DNA from: Trichaptum fuscoviolaceum
Taxonomy: Eukaryota > Basidiomycota > Agaricomycetes > Hymenochaetales > Trichaptaceae
Length of the DNA stretch: 64,000 nt
Direction of reading: 5' to 3'
NCBI GenBank assembly: GCA_910574455.1
Contig: CAJSYZ010000004.1
Location: forward strand, 682,001 to 746,000
The position numbers and the translations under genes are program-made. This document shows positions 1-9,602 of this stretch, in pieces. The stretch's first letter is position 1, and the number at the start of each line of letters is the position of its first letter. The notes beneath the pieces are model-generated. The model saw only the letters and a list, made by a program, of their open reading frames with translations. It made no database searches and was not told the DNA's origin.

Positions 1-3000
1 GTTAGACAGCGGTGCGTCGGGAACTTTCATAAATTCCCGCTACGTTTCGCGACACGGACTCCAGACCCGGGACTTGGTAATCCCGATACTTTTGCGCAAC
101 GCGGACAATTCCCCGAACGCGATTGGACGCATCACCAAGGAAGTAGTCCTCAACGTCGAGATGAAGGGACACTTAGAACAGTTGACCATGGCCGTCGCGG
201 ATATTGGCGACGACGATATTATCATGGGGATCGACTGGTTGCGGCACCATAACCCAACCATTGACTGGACCAACGATGTGGTCGATCTCAACCGCTGCCC
301 GCCCCAGTGTGACAACCAGCAACGCCTGGTCCCGCTTCCCCGCCTCGCCATAGCAGAAGAAGTCGAGACCCCCTGGGGGCCCGACAGGACCCAGGCCGAA
401 TGGGAAGCTGTCCCACCGGGATTTCGGTACTCAGAAAAATATTGGGACCTGTACCACGACGCCGAATCCTACTTCGTCACGACGGACGACCATTTCGCGT
501 ACAAAATTGCCGCCTCGTACACCCACTCCCAGGCCATCGCTGAGAAGTCTGCGGTGAAGGAAGGCGAGAAAACCTTCGAAGAACTAGTTCCCCCCGAATT
601 CCGTGATTTTGCCGACGTTTTCTCGAAAGTTGAATCCGAAAGGCTTCCACTGCGCAAGCCGTATGACCACGCCATAGATTTAGAACCCGGGAAGGTTCCC
701 CCGTACAGCAAAATCTATCCCTTGGCCCCAGCCGAACGCGATGCCCTTCGCGAATTCGTTGACAAAAACCTGCGCAAGGGGTACATACGACCTTCGAAAT
801 CCCCTGCAGCGGCTCCCGTCTTCTTTATCAAGAAAAAGGATGGAACCTTGCGCATGGTAGTCGATTACCGACGACTGAACGATATCACGGTCAAGAATCG
901 ATACCCGCTTCCCCTCACGATGGAACTCGTAGACGCACTGCAAAAGGCGAAGGTTTTCACGACTCTAGATTTACGATGGGGCTACCACAATGTGCGACTG
1001 AAGCAAGGCGACGAGTGGAAGGCTGCATTTCGGACTCAGGCAGGACATTTCGAACCAACGGTGATGACATTCGGGCTCACGAATGCCCCGGCGACCTTCC
1101 AGCACATGATGAACGATATCTTCAAAGACCTCATTGGAGTATATGTGATCATCTATCTTGACGACTTGCTAATCTTTTCCGAAGATGAATCGCAGCACGA
1201 TGAACACGTACGGGAAGTCCTTAAGCGGCTACGCGAAAACGACTTGTTCTGCAAACCCGAAAAGTGCAAATTCAAACAGACTTCCGTCGAGTATCTCGGG
1301 ATGATTATTTCGCAGGGAAAGGTGGCGATGGATCCCGCCAAAGTACAGGCTGTCCTCGACTGGCCTACCCCGAAAAAGGTGAAAGACATTCAAGCCTTCC
1401 TAGGGTTCGCGAATTTCTATCGACGCTTTATTTGGGATTTCTCGCACATCGTCAAACCGCTCACTACACTGCTGAAGAAGGACGTTCGCTGGGCCTGGAC
1501 GGAAAACCAGCAGTTCGCTTTCGACTATCTCAAGCGCATGTTCACGACCGCCCCCGTCCTGATGATGCCAGACATGTCGCAACAATTCATCGTGGAATGC
1601 GACGCCTCTGATTTCGCAACCGGCGCGGTCTTGTCCCAGGAAGGCGACGACGGGCTGATACATCCCGGTCGCCTTTTTCTCGAAATCCCTCAACGATGCG
1701 GAACGCAACTACGAGATTTATGACAAGGAGCTACTCGCGATTATTAGAGCTCTGGACGAGTGGCGACATTATCTCAAAGGTGCGAGCCATAAACTCGATA
1801 TCGTGTCTGACCACAAGAATCTGCTATATTTCTCTGAATCCCGAACGCTGACGCGACGCCAAGCCCGGTGGAGTCTGTTCCTCACTCGCTTCGACTTTAC
1901 GATTCGCCATCGCCCAGGGCGACTCGGGGGCAAACCCGACGCCATGTCACGACGCGTCGATCTTCAACCCGAAGGCGAAGACAACACGGGACGGACCCTC
2001 TTGACCCCCGAAATGTTTCGACTAAAGGCAATTCGTCGGGGAATGACACAGGTACACGGGGATCAGGCCCTCCTACGACGCATTTGTAAGTCAGATCAGT
2101 ATGAAGACGAACTGGTGCATGCAATCGAGTTGGTCAAGTCCAAGGCGCCCCGAGTCCTGACCAAGGAACTTGAGGACTGGAGCACCAAAGAAGGCCTCAT
2201 CCTGTACCAGGGTAAGGTTTACGTCCCGAAAGACGAGACCATTCGCCGGGATGTGGTGAAGACCTACCACGATAGTCTCCCCGCCGGACATCCTGGACGT
2301 TGGAAAACGTTTGAGATGGTAAGCCGCAACTACTGGTGGCCCGGGATGTCTAACTTCGTAGAACGATACGTTTCGGGATGCGATACTTGTGCACGCACGA
2401 AGAACCGATCCCAACGTCCGGTAGGACTCCTGCAACCGAACGAAATCCCGCAGGGCCCCTGGCAGGCGATTTCGTGCGATTTCATCACCCAGCTCCCCCG
2501 ATCCGAGGATTACGATGCAATTTTCGTGGTGGTCGACCGTCTCACCAAGCAAGCACATTTTATCCCGACCACGTCTGACGTCGATGCACCGGAAACTGCA
2601 GAACTCTTCCTGCAACACGTCTGGAAGTTGCACAGAACCCCCCGCCAGATTATATCCGACCGAGGACCACAGTTTGTCGCACAGTTCATGAAAGCCCTTT
2701 TTTCCCGACTCGGTATCAAGGGTACCACGTCGACTGCGTATCACCCGCAGACGGATGGGCAAACCGAAAGGGTAAACCAAGAGCTGGAACAATATTTACG
2801 GGCTTTCATAGATACACGACAAGAAAACTGGGCCGGGTTACTCCCGATGGCAGAGTTCGCGCACAACACGAAAGCGCACGCGGCAACACGACAATCCCCG
2901 TTCGCGCTTGTCTACGGCTACAATCCCGAATTCACGATTGCCCCGAGCGACGGCCTGTCCACGGTCCCCGCCGCGGACGCATGACTACAGGAGCTTCAGC

Positions 3001-3551
3001 AGGCACAGGAAGAGGCAAGAGCGGCTTTGGAGGTTGCGGCAGAGCGCATGAAGCAGCACTACAATCAGGCCAGGGACGAGGCCCCGCAGTACGCAGTCGG
3101 GGATAAAGTATGGCTCGAGGCGACGAACGTTCGGCGACCGGGAGCGCGCAAATTATTACCGAAACGACTAGGGCCGTATAAAGTGAAGGCAAAGCTAAGT
3201 GACCTCACCTACGAACTCGAACTCCCCGCGTCACTGAAGATTCATCCCGTATTTCACGTATCGCTGCTCTCGCCATACCACGAAGACGACATTCCCGGTC
3301 GAATGCAACCCCCGCCGCCCCCAGTCGAAGTAGAAGGAGATCTGGAGTACGAGGTGGAAGAGGTTCTGGATGCTAGACGGTTTAGACGGAGATTTGAATA
3401 TTTGGTACGATGGAAGGGATATTCGAGCGCGGAAGATACATGGATTCCCGCAAAGGATATGGGTAATGCAAAGGCTAAAATTCGCAGTTTCTATCGAAAA
3501 AACACCCGGACGCCCCTCGAGAAGTCAACGCTATCGAGCTCTGTGACCTGA
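1..3551 (+). pseudogene. Ty3/gypsy chromovirus family A pol, 3' part, decayed
   Basis: Pol polyprotein of a chromodomain retrotransposon, cut by the window start. Frame 2 opens in the protease (DSGASGTFIN, about nt 5-34), then reverse transcriptase with YLDDLLIF near nt 1155-1180 and RNase H (VECDASDFATGAVL) near nt 1590-1630. The frame then breaks: one extra C near nt 1666 compared with the copy at 60-64 kb. The +1 frame continues through an HHCC zinc-binding segment (near 2290-2400), integrase (DRLTKQAHF, SDRGPQF, DGQTERVNQE) and a C-terminal chromodomain (about 3345-3500, YEVEEVLDARRF...WKGYSSAEDTW). A TGA at 2982-2984 replaces a CGA present in the other copy (C-to-T at CpG). The last frame ends at 3551; an A-run there is 2 nt longer than in the other copy, so the native C-terminus is uncertain. 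Not functional as it stands. Confidence 0.95.
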
Positions 3552-3587
3552 GCAAGATTCAAGCTTGGCGCCCCGGAGTTGCGCCTT

Positions 3588-3600
3588 TGGAGGGGGGTAA
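3588..3600 (+). other. Polypurine tract of family A element
   Basis: A purine run (GGAGGGGGGTAA) sits directly against the TGTCGAG start of the LTR. This is the usual position of the plus-strand primer in LTR retrotransposons. The same run occurs inverted at 60078-60089. Confidence 0.8.
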
Positions 3601-4395
3601 TGTCGAGATCCCAGGCCCCTTTTCTCATTTTCCGCACTTTCCCGCCAAGGATCCCGACATGAGCAGACAAACCCGCGGGGAGAATCCCGCCATTGGATTC
3701 CCCGCGCGAAACCTCATTCCCGAATCGCACGATCCCATGCTCACGTGACTTATCCCGCACCACCGTCCCGGCAACCATGCACGCATACACACACTCATTT
3801 ACGACGACCCGCCACGGCACACGTACATTCACTTATTAACATACGCTCATTAATCCGCTAGTACCTCAAGGTGACGACCTGCAACAGTCTGGCATACCTA
3901 GTCTGGCTAGTCGCGGCCCCGGACCGGACGCTGACGTCCACGGACAGGCCGTAGCCATCTGGAGAGACGGGATAGACATGCCTAGCAGTGCGGTCGTAGC
4001 ATGTATCGTTTGTAGTAGATAGGTGCGCATTGCGCAAGGACACTTAGCGTAGATTAACGATACAGTCTTTACGAAGTAGATAAATAGCTGTAGGCATCGT
4101 AAGGAGCACCCCACTTTTGACCTCTTGTGGAGTGCTTCCTTAGGTGCGATCTCTCTCTTTTCTCCTGTGTAGTTAGTTGCGCAATACTTACTTGTGGAGT
4201 GCTTCCTTAGGGATCCGCTTACTTGACGTTCAAAGCAGTGAAGAGTCCTAGCTGGCCTTGAGAATCCCGCGCGTTTCCCGCCTGAATTCCCACGCTCGTT
4301 CCCAGCCGCGAATCCAGATTCCCGAACACGGGTTCTTGTCGCGAATTCCAGTTTCCCGAAACTGTTTCCCGCTACAATTCCCGACGGTCGTAACA
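3601..4395 (+). repeat. 3' LTR of family A chromovirus (LTR-A)
   Basis: 795 bp, beginning TGTCGAGATCCC and ending GTCGTAACA (TG...CA). The boundaries come from the polypurine tract on one side and the aligned copy at 59259-60077 on the other. That copy is 819 bp because of a 24-bp insertion. The flank GCCCG (4396-4400) is probably the target-site duplication, since the sequence that follows is the interior of another LTR family (B) that continues uninterrupted in the copy at 7184. A hairpin-plus-direct-repeat module (CTTGTGGAGTGCTTCC twice) lies at about 4100-4210. Confidence 0.9.
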
Positions 4396-5143
4396 GCCCG
4401 TTCCCTGTAGATTCTGCCCCGTAGATAAATACCTGTCACCACCGTAAGGAGCACTCACTTTTGTCCTCTTGTCGAGTGCTTCCTTAGGTGTGTTTCCGTC
4501 TTGTCTCTAGTGTAGTTTTACAATGCTAACTTGTCGAGTGCTTCCTTAGGGAACCTCCTCCTGATACAGAAGTGTTGCCTTGAGATCCCGGTTATCCTGA
4601 GCTCTCTGCTCCTGTCCTGAGCACGCCTGCTCTCTGGCTCTCTTGTCTCTGTCTTGCCCCGGATCCCGCTCTGCGAATCCCGCCTTGAGTCCTGCTCAGA
4701 ATCCCGCTCTCAGATTCCCGCCAGAATCCCGCTCTGAGATTCCCGCCAGAATCCCGCTCTGAGATTCCCGCACGAATCCCGAACGAACCCCACTCTGCGA
4801 TTCCCGCACGAATCCCGGTCTGAGATTCCCGAACGAATCCCGCCCTGAGATTCCCGCAAGAATCCCGCTCTGCGATTCCCGGTCTGCGCGTTTCCCCGCG
4901 CCTCGACTCTGTCTCCCCGCGCCTCGACTCTGCCTTCCCTGCCTCGACTCTGACTCCGTCCCGTCCTCGCCTCGAGCCCCCTTGCGTCTCGCCCCCGCAG
5001 CCCCGCTTCCCGCGCGACTCCGTTGGCGTTGTAGCGTCCTTAACGGTTCCCCTTCGCCTTCTCCGCTGCCGCGCGCTCTCCCAGGCCTTGCCCCGGAAGC
5101 CGCTAACGCGCCACGGCCCCCAGGTTCCCCCCAGGTCGTAACA
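4396..5143 (+). repeat. LTR-B fragment (copy B2), 3' third
   Basis: Matches 7184-7893 of the intact LTR-B from GCCCGTTCCCTG to the terminal GTCGTAACA. The family A element was inserted into this LTR, so its 5' part must lie beyond the left window edge. It contains the conserved stem-loop module (about 4440-4552) and degenerate ATTCCCGCTCTG-type repeats (4670-4890). The next bases, CCTTT (5144-5148), would be its target-site duplication. Long arginine- or proline-rich frames here are artefacts of the repeats. Confidence 0.85.
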
Positions 5144-5382
5144 CCTTTTGCGCTTGACGTCTTTCTCTTGGGAAATGTGTATCGTACTGTGTTCATAAAG
5201 GTCCGTAAACCTCCACTGATTTCTCATGTTTGTAATCTAACGAAGGGCCTTTAAATTACAAACTCCCTCCCTTGGAGTTCTTGAAACCACTTGCTGAAGC
5301 AATGACACAGCACATACCCGAGTCGAGACCCAAAATCGACGAAGCTATTCTGCTCTTTGAGAAGATCGTACGAGGATTATCC

Positions 5383-7893
5383 TGTCGGGATCCCCCAGGA
5401 CCCCAACATGTCTAAGGCAATCCCGAACAGAACCCGGTATACTGAAACCCGAATCGCGACCTTGGCTAGATCCCGAAAGGATCCCCCGCTCTCTGATCCC
5501 GGAAGAACCTCTGCTTCGCCATGCATTCTCCTGCTAAGAGTTCCGCCCCGCTATGACCTCCTCGCCCCTGCTTGTCCTCGCCCACGTCTCCTCGTCAGTC
5601 CCCCGCCTCGTCCCCGCGTCTCGATCCATCCCTAGCCCGCCTCGTCGTTCCCCCGACTCTAGGATGATCCCCCGCTCGCTCCCCGCTCCCGTCATGCTCT
5701 GTTCCCCGCTCCAGTGAACCCCGTACCTCGCCATAGTCCCGAAGTCACTCACCATAGCCACAGCCATAGCCATAGCCTGCCACAGCCATAGCCATAGCCA
5801 TAGCTATCCCAGACCTCGTAGGTTCTCGACTATGCCCGGATACCAGATCCCGGCCTCGCGTCCACAGTCATGAAGTGCAGTTAGGAGATTGATCCACTGC
5901 GTCCAAAGCCGACCTCTGTCTGGCCTTGAGTAAGCCAACACGACAGCGGTCAAGGATTGCTGTCCCGCAATCCTGCCCGGTCACGAACCCTGCCCTGCGC
6001 TCGTCCTGCCACGGTGCCCTAGCTAACCCCTTCGACATCCTGTGCCTCTCGACCTGCCCTTGTTCGTCCACAGCCTGCCCCGCCAGGAATCCCGCCTCGC
6101 CGCGAACGCTGTCAAGCGTCCTCTCTGACAATCCCGCAACCCACGCTCGTTCACGGTTGGAGTCCTGTCAAGACTCCCCCACTCGTCCCGGTTGGAGTCC
6201 CGCCAAACTCCCCCCGCTTGTTTCCCGACTAGAGTCTCGCCAGACTCCCCCGCTCATTCCCGGTAGAAACCCCGCTCGCTTCCCGGTTGGAATCCCGCTC
6301 TTTTCCCCTGCACGATCCCAGTCGAAAACCCGCTCGTTTCCCGCCTCGCGTCCCGTCTCGAATCCCTGCGCAAATCCCCCGCAGGATTCCCGCCTTCGAT
6401 CCCGCCGCGATTCCCATCGCAACCCCAGCTAAGTTCCCGCTCTGATTCCCGAAAGATTCCCGCTACGAGTCCCGGTCGAACCCTGTCTCGATTCCCGGTC
6501 GAAACCCAAACTCGATTCCCGGTCTAAACCCGAACTCGAAACCCGGTCGAAACCCGAGCCAGATTCCCTGCATGATCCCGTCGCGAATCGCGCGAGTTTC
6601 CCGTTGTCCTAGGGAAACCCCTTAGCTCCCCCGCTCCTCGATGCTAACCTCGTCTTGAGATAGCCCCAGGTGATTGGCCTGGCCACGCACGTGCCAGCCA
6701 ACTAGTCTCGTTAGTAGCGTCCTGTCCCGGCCCGCAGACCACATTCCCGCCACCCCGTGTGCGGGATTGATCTCATTGTCCGCAAGGACTCGAACCCCGT
6801 CCTTAGTCGCCCTGCCCCGCGCGCGCCTCGCGATTAGGCTTCGTTACGACATCAAAGCACCGGCTTCTTCGAAGTTGGTCCCTGTCGATCTCCCGCGACC
6901 CTGATCCACGCCAGAAGTTGCCTGCAACTTATCCCGAGACGATGTATGCATTACATCCGCCCCCCACGCTCTTTACCCCGCTGCCTGTGCGCCAGCTTGA
7001 TACCTTGCGCACAATTACATTCCTTTAGTTCTCTTTGTTTCACTTGACCATGCTTCACGCTCGTTCCCTTAGATCTTGCCCAGATGTCCCCCGCACCGAA
7101 TCCCGAATTCTGGATTCACGTCACTGTATGCGCGGCCTTCGCCCGCAAGATTGTGTAACTAGTTAGTTGCACGTTTGTGCATGCCCGTTCCCTGTAGATT
7201 CTGCCCAGTAGATAAATACCTGTCGCCACCGTAAGGAGCACTCACTTTTGTCCTCTTGTCGAGTGCTTCCTTAGGTGTGTTTCTGTCTTGTCTCTAGTGT
7301 AGTTTTACAATGCTGACTTGTCAAGTGCTTCCTTAGGGAACCTCCTCCTGATACAGAAGTGTTGCCTTGAGATCCCGGTTATCCTGAGCTCTCTGCTCCC
7401 GTCCTGAGCACGCCTGCTCTCTGGCTCTCTTGTCTCTGTCTTGTCCCGGATCCCGCTCTGCGAATCCCGCTCTGAGTCCTGCCCAGAATCCCGCTCTGAG
7501 ATTCCCGCCAGAATCCGCTCTGCAATTCCCGCCAAAGTCCCGAACGATTCCCGCTCTGCAATCCCCGCACGAATCCAGATTCCCGCACGAATCCAGATTC
7601 CCGCGCGAATCCAGGTTCCCGCCAGAATCCCGCTTTGCATTTCCCCCGCGTCTCGACTCTGTTCCCCCGCGCCTCGACTCTGCCTTCCCCGCCTCGACTC
7701 TGACTCCGTCCCGTCCTCGCCTTGAGCCCCCTTGCGTCTCGCCCCCGTAGCCCCGCTCCCCGCGCGACTCCGTTGGCGTTGTAGTGTCCTTAACGGTTCC
7801 CCTTCGCCTTCTCCGCTGCCGCGCGCTCTCCCAGGCCTTGCCCCGGAAGCCGCTAACGCGCCCCGGCCCCCAGGTTCCCCCCAGGTCGTAACA
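5383..7893 (+). repeat. Solo LTR-B (copy B1), 2.5 kb, complete
   Basis: 2511 bp from TGTCGGGATCCCCC to GTCGTAACA, flanked by a perfect 5-bp target-site duplication TATCC (5378-5382 and 7894-7898). No internal retroelement sequence is present, so it is a solo LTR left by LTR-LTR recombination. It is unusually long for a Ty3 LTR. It contains a (CCATAG)n tract, long stretches of degenerate GATTCCCGC-like repeats (6170-6560, 7450-7640) and the stem-loop/direct-repeat module shared with LTR-A and LTR-C (7213-7338). It sits inside the coding sequence of a K3-type kinase fragment. Confidence 0.92.
5750..5812 (+). repeat. Hexanucleotide repeat (CCATAG/CCACAG)n in LTR-B
   Basis: About ten imperfect units of CCATAG or CCACAG inside LTR-B. 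The corresponding tract in copy B3 (51793-51845) differs in unit number, so it expands and contracts. It is a microsatellite within the LTR, not a telomere. Confidence 0.8.
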
Positions 7894-8057
7894 TATCCGA
7901 AACGGAACTGCGGAGTTTACTTGATCCACCCATCGCGAAGGGTCCAAGTCTACGAGAACGCATGATACAGGTCATGCGATCGAACGCCTTGGACATGACC
8001 TGTCAGCTTCGAAATAGTCTAGGTAAGAGAATTACGCAAATCTCGGGCAGTTCTCAC

Positions 8058-8252
8058 TTAGAATTTTTGACGTTCGTTAGTATCTCGATTTCGGCCAGGT
8101 TGACAATCTTTCTTGTGTTTACTTCTCTTTTCTACCAATGCTTCCTCATATCCCTTAGGACGGAAGACAATTGTACTATCTGGCCATTGTATATAGTGAT
8201 AATCTACGTCCTTATCTTTTGACTTGCCACTGGCAGTTGTAGTACGGCTCAT
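8058..8252 (-). CDS. Possible first exon of an unknown protein
   Basis: A 64-codon frame beginning with ATG. Its first 40 residues (MSRTTTASGKSKDKDVDYHY, then IQWPDSTIVFRPKGYEEALV) look like a genuine hydrophilic N-terminus. A GTAAAC donor follows the EKR codons and an ACTAAC-like branch sequence lies downstream. No continuation is recognised: the DNA to the left is the end of the kinase fragment and LTR-B. It may be a broken gene or chance; function unknown. Confidence 0.25.
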   Translation of the reverse strand: MSRTTTASGKSKDKDVDYHYIQWPDSTIVFRPKGYEEALVEKRSKHKKDCQPGRNRDTNERQKF

Positions 8253-8567
8253 TGTTACAAAATATTCTTGTGACTCCGTGAGTCGTGGAACGAACTAGTA
8301 GCCGACGCTGCCAGTGGTATTCTGCTCTTGTACTCATTGATCGTGTCATGTATGTCACGATTCTGTATCTCTATTGATATGTATGTCCGTGGAGTCTCAA
8401 TTGTCGCGCCTTGCCGTATGTGTGGGATACGGCCGGCATGGTACTAGCGTGCCGTACCGCTAAAGCTTGAGCCTTTAACTCTTCCAAATATGGTGATTAA
8501 CTACCATATATGGAAGCATTATTTAACTTTATATGTTGTCTTCCCGGGGTACTATCCGGTTCGCAGG

Positions 8568-9593
8568 CAGTCTCCTACCCAGACCCTCCCACGGTTCGGA
8601 AGAGGCCAAAGCCTCAGGGTCCAGGTAAAGTTGAGGGGGACCCTTTCCTCCCGTCAGTCTCCTACCTAGTGCTGTGGGCAAAACTAAAAATGGTCAGTTC
8701 TGCCATTTTGCCCGGCAAAAGTGGCAAAACCAGGTGTTTTGCCAGGGTGGCAAAACCAAATACTCCCACGGTGCATACCAGCTGTAAGTTACCGTATATG
8801 GTGGCATGTTTTAATAATACATGCAATTCAGCCCCAATACCTTGCTTTGGGTAAAGACACATTATTAAACTTGTTGTTAAAAGCACTTAGTTCAAATGAT
8901 TTTGTTAAATACACATCTCAACTGGGTTTGTCTAGTGCTTATGAGGTCTATATATGGATAATTTACTACTTCACACAGGGGTTCTGCCACCCACATTTTA
9001 CCCTTCTTGATGGCAAAACTGGCAATTGCCATGGCAAAATAGGGGGGTGGCAAAACCCGTGAGTTTTGCCCACAACATTACTCCTACCCAGACCCTCCCA
9101 TGGTTCGGAAGAGGCCGAAGCCTCAGGGTCCAGGTAAAGTTGAGGGGGACCCTTTCCTCCTGTCAGGGAGGGTCTGACTTACAACATTTTGCCAAGGCCC
9201 CGAACATTGTCAGGGTTTACCTCCCGCTCGCTGTTTTCGTGGGAATGTTTGTTTTTGAACACTTATTTTGTCAAAGATGTAAATCCTCTAAAATCATACA
9301 AAATGTCTGTACAAGCTGTGTATAGTGCATAATGGTAATGGAACACCAGAGTGATATAAGTAGATTCAATTGTGTACCTAAATTGTTTTTTCTGTGCTCA
9401 TGTCGAAGTTCCCGCCACCCGCTTTTCCCACGATCGATGATGGGCGGCGATGGACCCTGACGACGTTCGGGGCCTCGGCAAAATGTTGTAAGTCAGACCC
9501 TCCCTGACGGGAGGAAAGGGTCCCCCTCAACTTTACCTGGACCCTGAGGCTTCGGCCTCTTCCGAACCGTGGGAGGGTCTGGGTAGGAGACTG
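8568..9593. mobile_element. MULE-type MITE with long terminal inverted repeats
   Basis: Element CAGTCTCC...GGAGACTG flanked by a perfect 9-bp duplication GTTCGCAGG (8559-8567 and 9594-9602). The arms are inverted over about 140 bp: 9081-9237 pairs with 9440-9593, including the segment from CAGACCCTCCC to CAAAATGTTG. The first about 90 bp of the left arm are tandemly duplicated (8568-8657 repeated from 8656 on, interrupted by a nested MITE). A 9-bp TSD with TIRs above 100 bp fits Mutator-like elements. No transposase frame; non-autonomous. Confidence 0.85.
8667..9080. mobile_element. hAT-type MITE (family F, copy 1), nested
   Basis: 414 bp with terminal inverted repeats TARTGYTGTGGGCAAAACT and a perfect 8-bp duplication CTCCTACC (8659-8666, 9081-9088), inserted in the left arm of the MULE-type MITE. 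Many internal GGCAAAAC/GTTTTGCC motifs. A second copy in opposite orientation is at 29221-29646. The 8-bp TSD and TA-starting TIR fit the hAT superfamily. No coding capacity. Confidence 0.9.
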
Positions 9594-9602
9594 GTTCGCA
9601 GG

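Larger units (their letters stand above)
5144..8022 (+). pseudogene. K3-family protein kinase, C-terminal fragment, split by LTR-B
   Basis: Three coding pieces of the WWRD-type agaricomycete kinase family. Nt 5144-5200 encode the end of the catalytic C-lobe (PFALDVFLLGNVY, equivalent to DPFxVDIYxLGN in the full genes at 13, 23 and 32 kb), followed by an intron donor. Nt about 5265-5382 encode the family's LEFLKPLAEAMTQ...RPKIDEAILLFE segment. The frame resumes across the solo LTR at 7894-7898 with SETELRSLLDPP and runs to a possible donor near 8022. Removing the LTR and one TSD copy restores one frame. The upstream part of the gene is lost behind LTR-B copy B2. The intron acceptor before the second piece is not clear. 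Confidence 0.8.

Noticed and set aside
2091..2792. 233-codon antisense frame in family A pol
   Set aside because: Shadow of the conserved pol coding strand; the mirrored shadow appears in the right copy and no independent motif is seen.
1..4395. Repeat-induced point mutation as cause of decay in family A
   Set aside because: Only one clear CGA-to-TGA change was noted between the copies; the rest are indels. No genome-wide C-to-T skew could be computed.
4592..5227. Long Arg/Gly/Ser-rich frames on the - strand of LTR-B (also 7333-7947)
   Set aside because: They follow the degenerate ATTCCCGC repeats of the LTR, occur in every frame, and have no domain; repeat artefacts.
5750..5812. (CCATAG)n as telomeric repeat or CRISPR-like array
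   Set aside because: Unit is not telomeric, there are no spacers, and it lies inside an LTR with copy-number differences between copies.
8568..9593. CRISPR-like array from three similar segments at 8568, 9081 and 9480
   Set aside because: Explained by a tandemly duplicated TIR arm and its inverted partner with a 9-bp TSD; no regular spacers.
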